Source: Coniochaeta sp. PMI_546 (taxonomy: Eukaryota > Ascomycota > Sordariomycetes > Coniochaetales > Coniochaetaceae). Taken from it: a stretch of 64,000 bases of DNA. A program made the position numbers and the translations under genes. Each line of letters starts with the position of its first letter. Position 1 is the first letter of the stretch. The notes under the pieces were generated by a model. It was not told the origin of the DNA and did not search any database. It saw nothing but the letters and a program-made list of their open reading frames with translations. Positions 35,349-47,981 of the stretch are shown here, one piece after another. Location of the stretch: NCBI GenBank assembly GCA_021432605.1, contig MU271159.1, forward strand, positions 535,489-599,488, given 5' to 3'.

Positions 35349-37528
35349 TCAAAGCCCCGAGTCTATCTTCGGGTATTTCATGTTTGGTACGTATGCCTTC
35401 CATGCATCACAAGTAGGTTTGACTTGGTCAAGGTGCATCGCGGTCGAGATCTGGCTCTTAAGCTCGAGAAATTGCACGCTAAGACCCTGAGAAACATGCC
35501 ATGCTATGTGGCAGTGCATGATCCATGCCCCGGGGTTGTTGATCTATTATAGTGAAATCTTAGTTTAACAATCCACGAAAGAATAGGCGCGCTTGTTTGG
35601 TGGGTGGGAGTGGAGTGATAATGTCGGACGCCAGGGCAAATAAAGGCTGAAACAGAAGGCTTCAGGTATAGAAGGCTAGGACAAACGCACCTGGAAGGCT
35701 ATGACCAGCCAGCCTGCCGGAAGCATCGCGACATCGCGACGTACAGGATTGACAAAATTCAGCTTCGACTGATCTGTTGCCAGGTTGAACTTGCCACTGT
35801 CGGAAGAGCCCAAGACCAAAAAGTCATGGCCATGTAAATGAATCGGATGAGGCTTCGCAATATTAGCTACTTACTTCTCATGCAACAGTTGCATAACCGG
35901 GGAATCATCCTGCTTACCAGACCGGCGGTGTTGTCAATGACAACATACGTCCACCCGCTCGTAGCTGTTATTTCCACGACGTTGGCAGCTCGCGGGAATG
36001 AATAGTTACCCTCGGCGATGTACTGCAGTATCGGCTTCTCCCATTGTACATCAATGGCGCTCCCGTTCACTTGCCAGCTGAAGATGGTCCCCCGGTTGGA
36101 CACGGCTGTTGTCAAGGCGACAGAGAGCTCTTTTTCGTTAGAAGCAAACGTCGACGGGTCGGCGCTTCTGCTGATGATCGGAGTGAAGCCAGTCGAATCA
36201 TGACAGTCGGCGGTGATGGGGTTTCCTTGATTGGTAGGAAGTGTGTTGGGGGCTCCTTGGTAACTAAAGACGGCCGCAGGGTACAGATTATTGCTCACGC
36301 CGCACAGCCCTCCGCCTCCCAATGTCGCATTAAACCAGTAATTACCCACAGGCTGGGATGCGTCGATGATAACATCATAACGTTGACCAATACCGAGGAA
36401 GAGCTGAGACTTGACAACGGGATTGACAGGGACGAGATCTACAGCAATCACTGTAAAGCTGTGGCCGACAAGCGAAACAGTAAAGTGGTTCTCGACCGAG
36501 GGATTGATCAGTCGTAGCAGATATTTCTTCCCGGGGGTCAGCGTGACCTTGTTATACGACCCTCCGCTGCCGGACGGGTTGATGTTGGTACCGTTGAAGA
36601 GAATATTATCACTCGGTGGTGGCGGTCCGGTAGCTTGTTCGGCTTTGAGCTGAAGGACGTCAGCAGTCTGGTGATACCAGTCTGTGATCATATACGGTCC
36701 TAGATCGATGTCGTAATTCGCCGCTGCAGGACCATTAATGACGATTGCGCCTGCAACGCCATTGCCGTATTGAACGGAGAAGTGACTATGATACCTGCGA
36801 ACAGTTAAGGTTTGTCTAATTCAGCACCTGGCTGCCACACATACCACGAAGTGCCATACTGCTGTGCCCTGAAAGTATAGGCTCTGCTGCTGCCCGGAGG
36901 AATGGGGCATTCTGTCACACCATTTGCTCCGTCTTGGTCGTTACTGTTGAGCTGCCGGACTCCATGCCAGTGGAAGGATGTGCTTCCCTGCCTGTCAGTA
37001 TGTGATATTTACCAGATGTTCCTCGTGACCTACCCGTTGTCCTGGAGTTGATTGTGGATGGTGATATCAAGGTAGTCACCCCAGTCTACACTAGGTTAGG
37101 AAGTAGACGATTGCAGAGCTTCGATACAGTATTGTGCTTACTAGCGATGATTGGAGGCGCGGGGAAGACCCCATTGACGAGCATGACCCTTTTTGCTACA
37201 CCATCGGCAGAGTAGCTGGTGACATTCGTGATGTAAAGATCAATCTGGTGAATCGGTCAGAATACTTAGTAGTTCCCCGCTAGCAGGCGAGACTCACATT
37301 TCTTGTTGTTCCCGGCGGTGTTGTAGTCTCGTAGTCCGTGTTGATGTTCCAATTGTTCTTCCAACATGCTCGGTTTGTCGCGTTATTCTGGCCACAAGCA
37401 GAGCCGCCGGGTGTCACAGTAGTGGAGGGCTGGACTACTTGAGCTACTGGAGAAGGCATTGGCTTGCTCCACACGGGTATCGCCACAACGAACAGACAGG
37501 CCACGGCAAACGACGAGTAATGAAGCAT
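35349..37528 (-). CDS. Secreted laccase (multicopper oxidase)
   Basis: Seven minus-strand exons fit: 37528-37298, 37244-37142, 37085-37034, 36991-36845, 36794-35918, 35852-35691 and 35543-35349. A signal peptide ([20 protein letters not shown]) precedes the mature enzyme. All four copper-ligand segments are present: L1 [16 protein letters not shown]2 [14 protein letters not shown]3 [11 protein letters not shown] and L4 [12 protein letters not shown]. The T1 axial position is Leu, typical of higher-potential ascomycete laccases. The protein ends exactly at DSGL, the C-terminal plug motif at which many ascomycete laccases are proteolytically trimmed; here no extension is encoded. It oxidises phenols with reduction of O2 to water; roles could be lignin or phenolic breakdown, or pigment formation. 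The intron at 36992-37033 is only 42 bp but has a TACTGAC branch sequence. Several N-glycosylation sequons are visible. Confidence 0.92.
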
Positions 37529-40500
37529 ATTGAGAAATGATGTGGCAGTGCCGGCAAAAAGTCTAAGTGTAGAGTACAGTTCATACCTCCATAGACATTC
37601 TTCTAGCTCCCGACGAGACAGGCCCGACGTTCTTATGGACGGCGCGTTAGAGTGTCCTTGACAAGATCGCGGCGGACCTGTAACACCAAAGACCAATCAA
37701 CCACACACTGCAAGCAACTTCGTCGAAGGGATGTGGCCTAGCGATCGGCATGGGGCTTGACTGACGATGATCGGTAGTCGACGGGGGATGGCCATCCATG
37801 CTGTGTGGTGTACGAAGGCTCGAGGACGTAAAGGAACCGAGCGTGCGGCTGACACGGACAAGACGGTTGCAGAAACTGCATGTGGACCGGATTCTACCCC
37901 AGAAATGGTTGACAGGGTTTACATAATTCGTCGTTGCTACGATGCCTTCCCGCAGAAACAGGCCCTGAAGCCCGGTAATGATTCAAGCAGCTTGCAACGG
38001 CAGATGATCAAGCAAGACCAAGCCGGTACAGTAGGTGTCGGGTCCGAGACCGCGGGCGCCACACTTGTGATGCACGACCATCCTTTGCTTTGCAAAACCC
38101 ATACCGCGTTCCGCCAGCTTTATCTTATATTAGCATGCGTTGAGGCTGAGTGCCCAAGGTGAACGTGAAATGGACCTGCCATAATCCAAATAAAGGGCTT
38201 TGGTGACTTCAGGCAGACGAGGCAACGCCCGGGCTATCTGAAGGACATTGCGGAAAGTGTCAAATCCGTCCATCAACAATAACAAAAGAAGGGAGAAGTA
38301 TTACTCGTCGTCCAGCGTGCGTTCGGAGGAGACCCATTAGCCTGTTCAGGCTCCATCATCGTGGCGCCATCCGTCCGAGGCTTGCAAGGGCTGGACCCCG
38401 AGTCAGAGTATGCGATATGCTCGTACGCAGGTCAGTAGCTTCACAGGGCTTAGACGCTGGGTGGTTCGATGTGAGAGGCAAGGGTGCCAGCCAGAGAAGA
38501 TTTCGCATCAGTCGCGCGTTCCGAGGGTACTTTCCGTCATAGCTAGTCCGCGTTCGCCTCCTCTCGTTCGTCAATGAGACTTGCCAGCTTCTGATGCCGC
38601 AAGGAACCATGTTTCGGTCGGGAAGTTCGGCCATCATCTCCAGAATACATGTGCCGTGCAGAGAACCCAGGTGCTTGGGAGGGTGGCAGTCTGGGAGTTG
38701 GTTGCTGTGGTGGTAGGATGTACCATGTCTATTTTTAGGAAGGATGATTGAAGCTCAGCAAAAACAGAGACACGATGGAAACGGCCAGAAAGACGGCTTG
38801 ATATTAATTTAGGCGTGTTATCCGCAGGCCGTGTTGCTTGCAGCTCATTCGCGTCCGGCGAGTTGTGGACTCGGCAGCGAATGAGGTTGAAGTAAGGTGT
38901 GGTTGAGGCGGCATAATATGCCTCTTTAGCAGACTCGCCCTGTGGAGCCACAGCGATGCCTGACGGGGCTCTCGCACGGGCCACGGCGTACCTGCCCTTT
39001 ACTGAGTTCCAACAGCTCATGGGGTGCCTGCCGTCCCACAGTAATTACCATGTACAAGCAGTCCAAGTACCTTACAGTGCCTTTGGTGCTATAAGGTGCC
39101 TTTCCTCCTATCCGGTCCGTCCAGTGCATGATCTGCTCGACACTGTGGTACTTTCCTGTATAGCAGGCAGATCTGATTACCTTATGCAACCCCCCAATGG
39201 TTGCAACCTGTGTCTATGGTTCCTGGTTTGCCGATGTTGTAACCCGAAGCTCGTCGCGAGCCCATGTGGTTTGACGCACCAAACTCCTGGATCCTCGATT
39301 TCATGCTCATCCCAGTCCGACCTCATCATTGCCATCCATCTACCACATTCTGTCATGGCCGTTCCTCTAACGCCACTGCACCTCAAAGTATCATCCAAAG
39401 CCAATTGCTTATCATGCAAGTTAGGAAGCAAGCACCAGGCTAGGCGCGAAGATACTTCCCCGTCTGTTTGATTCCGGCCATCCACGGACCCGCGTACGAC
39501 GCCCAACAGTCTGAACCATTGTCAACGATTGAAGCATCTCAACAGGCGTCGATTTGTAGGCGTGCCAAGCATCTCCATCTTTGGTTCTCTAATATCCCAA
39601 GGGCCGTCATCGCCCACGCGCACTTAGGCTATCTGTCGCCACTGCCCGTCTCCGAGATTGGGTCTCCTCATAGACTCCGTACTATCATTAAAGCTGGACA
39701 CTATCAAAGGCAGCCGGTCATCCGCCCTCTATTTCCCCCATGCCGGTACACCTTGACCATAATAGCATATCTGACTGTCTTTCTATCGGTTTCTCATCTC
39801 AAAGAGGCGATGTCAGCGGGGTGGGCAAATCAACCGCGTTATCCTTGCCTGGCAGACAGGGTGCATGTTGCTTCCGGCAACCGAGGCTCATGGTCCATCC
39901 CATCCATGTTTCAATGCCCGTGAATGGCTCAAATACTCCGACATTACACTTTCATGCTCCTCGACCTGACTATCGGATCTGGCGAGGCTGGCTTTGAAGT
40001 TCGAGCTTCGTCATGGGGCAGTAGTCGCTGGCCATTTCCTAGATTAGAGTGAACCTGATCCATAGTCAGCCACCGTCCCAGTCCTACTCTCACACGTCTG
40101 ACAACTGACTGGAACACTGTGAACTCACTTACGTCTCCAGTCGGGTATTTTGCAGATCCACGTCATAGACAACCTGCTGCTGCACCGTCACGTCACCCAC
40201 AGAGAACTATAACCTACATCAAGCAGACACCAGCTTCTTGTTCCACCACAACCGCATCCCGCTACTCTAGTTGGTACTTTCTCCCGTTAGATAGCCCCAA
40301 GTGGCCTGCTTCTCTATCATTATCATCTACTGGCCAACTTATTGATCTACGCTACGGCACTAAGGTCTCGTCGAGCTCATGGATTTCTTGGTTCCTGGGA
40401 GCTGAGAACCACAGGCTGAATAAGAGCAATTTGGGACCGTCCCTCGACTAATATGGATTTCCCCCCTCCCGACCCTATCACCAGGTCTTTGGTGGTCTTT

Positions 40501-40741
40501 CCCGAGTGTAGCTATCTCTTTGGCTCTCCCACAGCTTGTTTACACTATTATTGGTAAACAGGTCGATATTGGCAATATCGCCGTTATGACCGCGAATGGC
40601 ATTTTCCCGGGCTCGGCGGCCTTGGTGATGATGTTGTTTTCTACATAATGGTTGCGGTCTGTTCACTTACCTGGAAGTTTGTTTGCCCAAGACCTCTCCC
40701 TCTCTGACAGTCCAATGCGAGAACCCCCACAGCTAACGACA
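37529..40741. other. 3.2-kb gene desert between divergent laccase and secreted-protein genes
   Basis: Both flanking genes read away from this stretch, so both promoters lie in it. I find no frame with a recognisable motif or convincing splicing. A CAAGTACCTTACAG element (about 39,064-39,077) belongs to the dispersed family described in the findings. Confidence 0.5.
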
Positions 40742-42571
40742 ATGGAGAAGATCTTGCGCTGCTGCTGGCTAGTTCTAGCTCTGCTCCTTGTCCGCGTTAA
40801 CGCCGCTGAAGCGGCTTGCTCTAGCTACGGCGTAGATTATTCCAATGGAGGAGCATACTATATCGACGGGTCATCGAACCAGTACTTCAGCTTCATCACG
40901 GTCTTTCAGGGTTTGATGTCCCTCACCAAGGTAGAGCACACAGCATGCTGACGGCAGCTTCTTCTAGGTTGTACTCAAGAGAGCATTAGCCCCGTCCTTG
41001 TTGGACCCGACGACAACGAGTATGCTTGCTCGTCCATTAACACCCAACCAGCTGGTAGCCAGGTGACTTCGACATGGTAACACGCCCAAAGCCCACTGCG
41101 TCTTGCTCAGCACTAATACGCCATGATAGCGGCATTCCGTACTCAGCGATGCAATCAGGAACATGGAAGATCATTGTCCAGAGCTCGCAGATCGCTGTGC
41201 AGCGTACCATTACATTAACAGTCGGCGTACCTCAGACTGTTGTCACTACCGTATGGGTCTCCATTTGGCCGGCCTAGGTGTGCGTCGCATCACTGACAGG
41301 CCACAGGTTACACCAACGGTTGTCCTGGGAATCACGAGCACGCCGAGGGCACAGAGTAAATCGATCCGAGAGGAACAACTCCTTGTGGGTATAAGTGACT
41401 AACTTCGTGAATAGCGATCCAAAGTACTATTACGCAGACCGTAACCTTGATTGTGGTAGGGCCGACAGTGACATCGGCTTGTAACGGCGGTACGAGGACC
41501 GTCACGAACTACCCACTGGGTCCCACGGTGACCATCACTTCTACCGTGATCCGCACGAACGAGAACGGTGCAAAAACCAGCTTTTGGACGACGACGGTCT
41601 CCACGACAGCGTCCTGTCATTACCCTTCAAGTGTGTACACCTCCTACACGAGCTATGATAACAATCCCATTACCTCCTCCGCCGCGCCGACTTTCTGTAT
41701 TGGGGCAAGTAATTGCCAGCCCACCTGGGGCGGTAAAGGAAAGGGCTGGGGCTGGGGTGGAGGTGGAAGAGGAAACAGACCACCTTCTAACTCCGCTACT
41801 GTAGAGAAGCGAGACGTAGCAGGTGCCGCGGCTGTGGCTGCCGTTACATCTACTTATACCGAGACTACCTACACTGTCACGCGGACGGTTGTGACCACCA
41901 TCCCTGCTCGGACTACTACTGAACTTGGTATGTGAATACATGAAATCTACTTCCGAAGAGCGCGCTAACCAGACCAAAAACAGTACTACGGACCACCACG
42001 GCGACTGTGTAAGTCTGCTCGCGGTATGCTTCACGTAACGTTAAGCCATTCTGACACTTGCACCCTAGAACTCCTGCTGCCACGACGGTTTGTCTCAATG
42101 GAGGCGGCCAGGGAGTCACAGTGACTGTCAACCGCGGCAATCCAACTACAATCACGCAGACCAACCTTGTCTACCAGACTACGCAAGTATCTGGTACAGT
42201 CTGGGTCGGGTACGTTCACCAGTTCCTTTCGCCTTCCTGGCACAACTTCCGCTATTGTTGCGACTCCTTTGGCTGTAACAGAACCGGCACGCAGTGTATT
42301 CCTTTCTGCATCTTTACCCCCTACACGCCCCGACATGCAGCAGCCTTTCACCCTCGCAGCTTCGTCCCGAGATGGATTTTCATGCTGGTCAGCGGTTTTT
42401 GCTTGTCCCGGAGAGGACAATTTGAGATTTATGCCGTATTCCGACTCTTTGTCCTCGTCCAGTCAGTGCTAACTACTCTTCCACTTTTCTAGGCAAACTC
42501 AATATACCACGTTCACCAACTCGGCCAGTGCTACAGCCTGCTGGAGGGCTGGTGGCTGGTTCGGGGTCTAG
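40742..42571 (+). CDS. Secreted Thr/Val-rich protein, eight exons, function unknown
   Basis: Eight exons fit: 40742-40910, 40968-41076, 41130-41250, 41307-41355, 41415-41927, 41984-42008, 42069-42209 and 42493-42571. Each junction preserves the frame and a Thr/Val pattern. The N terminus is a signal peptide (MEKILRCCWLVLALLLVRVNA). A globular N-terminal domain follows, with paired cysteines (CSSYGVDYSNGGAYYIDG, YFSFITVFQGCTQES, CGIPYSAMQSGTWKIIVQ). After it come repeated TVT-type segments, a Gly/Trp/Lys patch (GGKGKGWGWGGGGRG), a Lys-Arg site that Kex2 could cut (VEKR), a second Thr-rich segment, and a C-terminal Cys-containing tail. There is no GPI signal. I recall similar N-terminal domains in uncharacterised Pezizomycotina surface proteins, but I assign no function. 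The eight-exon structure in under 2 kb is unlike its neighbours. Confidence 0.75.
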
Positions 42572-43757
42572 TATCTTTGTGCCAGGGGTCGTTGGATAAC
42601 ACAGAACCGCTGTGCATTATTATGTGAACCAAGCGGAAGCTTGGGCCTGCATCGAGATCGAGTAGCAAAGATGTGGCCGATGAGCTGGAAAATCCACGTT
42701 GTTTCAAGCATGATCACCAAGCGTTTGGATAAGAGAACCCATGCTTGTCTGAAAATGTACACATCTTCTATAATGATCCTCCAGACTGGACTGGAGGTAT
42801 ACTAGTAATCACTGTAATAGATTCGATCACCGCTGCATCTTGTAATCGTCAAGGTCCCAGCATGCAGTGTCCAACCTGGCCGCACAGGCGTGACAGTCGC
42901 GCAGCGATCAGCCCCTTCTGGCACCCAACGGTGCCCGATTTGGACAAGGAACACATCAGTGTTACTACAAAGGTCAAATATGAGGCCTCGGGATGCGTTG
43001 TAGTATATATGAGGCTGAGACATATTGCGAGAACTTGAGGATTGGGTCTTCGGGACAAAGCCTGGAGATAAATTTGGGGCAGTGCTCTGGCTGAACCACA
43101 CTCTCTCTTCATGACTTGGTCAGTAAGCAGTAATGGGATGCTAGTATAGGCAAGATACGCAAAGCACATTGATCCTCCGCTCACGAGACAGATTGAAACC
43201 TATATTTCAGCCATGGCGAATTCTCGCATCCAAAATGCGGTGAGTAATTCTGGGGTGAAACTACCTATGTAGCCTTGTAGCTTTTGGATCTGACGGGACC
43301 TACTCTAATCCACAGCATCCATCCAATAGGAGACGGTATGGCAGTGCGCTAGACCTAGGTACCTTAGCCTCCGAGAACGGTCCCAAAGAGACGCCTTCCG
43401 TCTCGGCATACCGGCACCGAACCGAGAGGAGGCGGAGACATCCACATGGGATGGGCGATGATGCCATCGCCGCCGCTCGCCTTTACTACCTCACCGATGC
43501 CAGGCGCAGCGAATGTTCCTTTGCTTTCCCCGCTGTCTTTTGGTCCTTGCATTAACTAGAATCCTCATTTTCCCCGGGTAGAGAAACGATACACCGCAAT
43601 TCCGCATTACTTCTCCAAGAGAAAAGCCGTTGCACTTCACGGCATCTTTGGAACGTAAATATCTTGCCCGTTCGGTGTCGCTCGTCATCTGCTTACGCGC
43701 GGATGCATTGTGGCTGACGTGAGCTGGGATAAGTGAGAAAACACTGGTGCCGTGCCC
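42572..43757. other. Intergenic, upstream of MFS gene
   Basis: About 1.2 kb with no recognised gene. A CTAGGTACCTTAG element lies at about 43,353-43,365. Short frames on both strands overlap one another and are not called. Confidence 0.5.
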
Positions 43758-45964
43758 ATGAAGCCGCCGCACGACAACGAAGACGGCAGCAACCCCGAAG
43801 AGGGGGGGGACCTGGACCTAGATTCGGAAAAGGATGCTTTGCTTTCGGATCCGCAGGCGACGGACGGCGAACATGTCCTGCCTGATCCTCGCGATGCGAC
43901 GGAGGTGGTAGCAGCAGGTGCAGGGTCTTTTCTTGACTCACATCGGGAGCTGCATTACGCCAATACATCTACATCTGCCACCGATGACCCGGTGCACCGG
44001 CCTCTCGGTAACATCGTCGGAGAGGGCAATCGTACAGATGCCGTCGGCTGGAGGGACCTTCCGCGAAAAAGGCAGCTTGCAGTCATTACTTTGGCACGCC
44101 TCAGTGAGCCCCTGGTGCAGACGTCTCTACAAGTCTGCCATCCTGTCCCCTAGTTACCCTCTCCCGTTCCCAAACTGACAATCACGAAGTCGTACATGTT
44201 TTACCAGTTGAAATGGTTTGATCCAACCCTTTCGGACTCGGTTATCTCAAGCCAGGCCGGCATGTTGACTGCCAGCTTCACAGCGGCGCAGTTTCTCACA
44301 GCTATGATGTGGGGGCGTATTGCTGATTCCAGTCGTTGTGGTCGCAAGACCGTCCTAATGATCGGGCTAGGCGGTACCAGTATGTGCTTCGTGTCTTCGT
44401 TTCGGTCGTGCGTGGGTTTTGACTCATATTCCGGATTGTCGCAGTGTTATCCTGCCTCGGGTTTGGTTTCTCCTCCACATTCTGGCAGGCCTTATTCTTC
44501 AGGTCTCTTGGTGGCATCACCAATGGTAACGTTGGTGTCATGAGGACCATGTGAGTATCACACTTGTATACATCTGTATAACCATTCATGTGTGCTATGG
44601 TCCTAATCTATGGCCATAGGATCAGTGAGATCGTGAGGGAGAAAAGGTAGCAAGAGCCACAAAATCGTGCCCCCGAAGTGTTAATGTATTAACCGCAGGT
44701 TATAGGTACCAATCTCGAGCATTTCTCCTTTTGCCCATGACATTCAACATCGGCGTTATAATAGGGCCAGTACTAGGAGGTATTCTTTCAAACCCGGCTG
44801 GTAGTTATCCGACACTGTTCGGCAACGTCAAGTTTTTTCGCGATTTCCCTTACGCCACACCGAATATCTTGAGTGCTTTCTTCCTGCTGTGTGCTATGGC
44901 CTCTGTGTGGTTGAACCTAGAGGAGGTAAGTCACCGTTACAATCTGTTCATGGCCATGTACTCACCTGCCCCAGACCTTGGATACTCGGCGGGACAAGAG
45001 AGATATCGGCCTCGAAGCTGGTAGCAAGCTCTATGGCGCCATGAGCTCATGCTTACCGAGCCACAAATCCGCAGTGGAATATACCCCCCTCGCGTCACGA
45101 GATGCCAGTATCTCGGTCGAGATGTCGTCGAGATCATCGCGCCACCTGTCCAATTCCGTCTCCTCCCCATCCAGCGCGAGAATAAGTCGGCCTACACGTC
45201 GGCGATACACCCGACGTCTCCCCTTTCGTCGCATTTTTACTCGCAATGTGAGCTTCACACTGGTCGCGCATTTCCTCCTGGCATTCCACATTGGCACCTT
45301 CAACTCCCTGTGGTTCGTATTCCTCTCGACCCCAGTGTACGATCCGGCCAAACCGCCTGAGAGCCCGCATTCTCTCCCACACCAGCCGCCGTTCCTATTC
45401 ACCGGAGGCCTCGGACTGCAACCGCGTGAAGTTGGCATGGCCATGGCCATACTTGGTGCACTGGGCATCTCCTTGCAGCTCTTCGTGTACCCAACTCTGT
45501 CCGCGCGATTAGGCACTGTCCTTTCCTGGCGGCTATTTCTCTTGTGCTTTCCCTTCACGTATTTTCTGGTGCCTTATCTCAGCCTGGTGCCTGCTGCTAG
45601 CCCACCGCCGCACCCGAAAGATGGGATTGCAGTATGGGTGTCCATAGCCGGTGTATTGCTATTCCAGGTTATCGGGAGGACATTCGCGCTCCCAGCGCAA
45701 ACTATTCTAGTGAACAACTGCACGCCGCACCCGAGTGTGCTGGGAACTGTGCACGGCATCGGGCAAAGCGTGAGTAGCTTTGCAAGAACCGTTGGCCCCA
45801 TGTTGTGCGGATTCTTATACGGTCTTGGCCTGGCAAATGGCATCGTCGGTGCTGTTTGGTGGGGATTGAGTGGCGTTGCCATCTGTGGTGTCCTGGCTAG
45901 CTGGTGGGTAAAGGAAGGTGATGGACACGAGATCTGGCTAGATGGGGACTATGAGGGAGATTGA
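43758..45964 (+). CDS. Major facilitator superfamily transporter (YCR023C/ZIFL-like)
   Basis: Six exons fit: 43758-44132, 44190-44379, 44445-44550, 44620-44646, 44706-44925 and 44975-45964. The N terminus is an acidic cytosolic tail; transmembrane segments follow. MFS motif A is visible as GRIADSSRCGRK, and the motif-C-like helix as TFNIGVIIGPVLGGILSNP. The second half (after an Arg/Ser-rich central loop, about 45,080-45,230) continues with VSFTLVAHFLLAFHIGTFNS and further helices, and ends in a short acidic tail. The family member closest in style is the yeast YCR023C/plant ZIFL group of proton-coupled exporters; the substrate is unknown. The first donor is a non-consensus GTCTGC, and the fifth exon uses the second of two close acceptors because the first would introduce a stop. 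Sterol-cluster or toxin-cluster context is absent. Confidence 0.85.
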
Positions 45965-46948
45965 GGTGGAAGTAACCGGGTTCTCCGAGACCGGTGCTAG
46001 ATCTTAAAGTTAGACTCTTCGCACCTATGACTCAGACAGGCACGTCCGTATCATCGGGAGAATATCTTCAAATACATGCCAACAATATAAAGCATACCCG
46101 CGTGAGCAGTTCTGTGTATTCTTGTGTTGCGAAGCGACTGACCCACGCTCGATAGGACGGAGCCTAGACATTCGCAAGCCATTGGAGTTCAGGGGAGGGT
46201 GAGTGAGTAATGTTATCGTGGTTCCAACTTGCATCTGGCCAATATGTTGAAGTTGAGGTCCATCTACCGTGGATGAACCGACTGTCTTGGCTAACCAGGC
46301 AGCCACCGGGGAGGCCCTTGAGTTGACACAGTAGTAATTCACGGCAAACAAAACTAGGTAGGCTGAGGCGCCTTGCGCAATATGCTACCAGCCCTGCGTT
46401 TTTGTGGGCTTGTTTGTCGGGGGTATAGGGCAAGCAGGAAATATCACTGTGCAGCGTGAGGCTAGTCAGTGTCAGGCCTTGCCAGCTTTCGGTTTCAGCA
46501 GATATTTCTCCTTTCTGAAAGGTATAGGGGCTCCAATGGAGAGAAGAAATCACGGGAAGCGGGAAGGATTAAGCCACGGGCACTACGGATATCAAACCAA
46601 CCTTGAAAAGTACACCAAGCTAGACGAGGGAGGCACTGGTAACCCCAAAGAACCTCTCTCTACAAGCCGCCTGGTGACAGAGCACTCGCTCCAGAACCTT
46701 GCTGGTATCTTAGCCGCTTTCGATCGTGAGTTTACCACACTGGATATGCTTGGAGTCTTTAAGCCAGGCAAATGTGTGGGAGGGTATCTGCTACATTCAC
46801 TTAGGCCCGAAGCAGACACGTTTGGTGGGGATAAGTCCCGAAAGAACGCCATCAACTGGCATTTGAATGCTGTTTCGAGCCCTAACTCGTACAGGAGCAC
46901 TTGGTTATCGTTCGTCTTATGATAAGCGGCCTCTCATTGAAGTCAGCT
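45965..46948. other. Convergent intergenic region
   Basis: About 1 kb between the 3' ends of the MFS and PLC-like genes. A plus-strand frame at 46404-46922 has no motif. Confidence 0.5.
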
Positions 46949-47981
46949 TCAGACACGGTTCAGCGCGTTTTGCGCCCCTATGGCGTCTCCTCTGTTCGTC
47001 CAGTCAAGCTAGATCGTGTCAGTTTTCAAGTCTCCGGTCTCGCCCGCGAAAGACATATTGTTGACCATTCGAACCCAGCACTCACCAAAATGAAGTTCGG
47101 CATGCGGCCCCATGTCTGATAACATAGATTCGACTGCGCCAGTATGGACGATCGAGAGTTCGTTTTTGGAGCATTTATCTGGTCTGGAATCAAGATGCCA
47201 AAAATATCAACGTCCAGAAAATGATTGACAATGTACATGCGTCCGTTGGCGCTCGCACCGCCCGGTCGATCCAGAGTGCACTGGTTGAAGCTTTTGTCTG
47301 TCACGTCATATGGTGTCTCGAAGAAGTAGGTAAACTCGTCCAAGATATATGGTACCGACGAAGGGTCGGCATGGTAGTCTGGTTGGGCTGGTCAGCTGCA
47401 CACATCCCCTACGCGATAGACAGACGAGCGGTGTGTTAGGATGACTTACCCATGAAAACCACCAATCTCTTGCCCGCATCTATCATGGACTGCAAGGCCG
47501 GCCACTGTTCCATTGCCAGATTTGCGCCCGGTGCATAAGCATATTTGTCGAGCCCAAGGTCAGCGAACACACTCGCGAACTGCGATACTGGTATCGCGTC
47601 TTCGTTGGTGAGGAGGAGCGTCAGGACCTCGTTGGGGTTCCCGTCGAGCCAGGTCTTGATTGGGCTCAAGTAGCTGCTTAGCGAGCCAACATCCAGCTCC
47701 AAGCAGGAAGTGTGGCACATTTCGATACCCCTATCCTTCTTGTGCGTCTGAGCCTGGAGGAACCGGATGCCAAAGTCCAGCTGGTCGGTGACGGGGATAT
47801 ATTGATTGTCGGCTGGCAGAATCCCTACAAAGGCGCTATCATGCGAGCCGACCTGCGTCACATTGCTGTACTTGCGCGAACAGAGAGCAGTGTTGCCATT
47901 ACAACCGGCTGCAGCAACAGATGCCGGGGCGGCCAGCAGCACGAAGCCAACGATGACCCAGCTGATCATCGAACCGTACAT
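46949..47981 (-). CDS. Secreted PI-PLC-like phosphodiesterase
   Basis: Three minus-strand exons: 47981-47450, 47378-47086 and 47008-46949. The start ATG gives a signal peptide (MYGSMISWVIVGFVLLAAPASVAAA). The TIM-barrel PLC-like pattern is visible: SNVTQVGSHDSAF with the first catalytic histidine, IRFLQAQTHKKDRGIEMCHT containing the second-histidine region, WLDGNPNEVLTLLLTNED, and a C-terminal PNFILLDWTNRGDAIGAQNALN completed by the last exon. Members of this fungal family are extracellular or wall-associated and related to bacterial phosphatidylinositol-specific phospholipase C; true substrates are mostly undefined. The last exon encodes only 19 residues and is supported by the family's usual ending. 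Length is about 294 residues. Confidence 0.85.

Noticed and set aside
46404-46922. 172-residue plus-strand frame downstream of the MFS gene
   Set aside because: No motif; it ends just short of the PLC-like gene's 3' end and reads against it.
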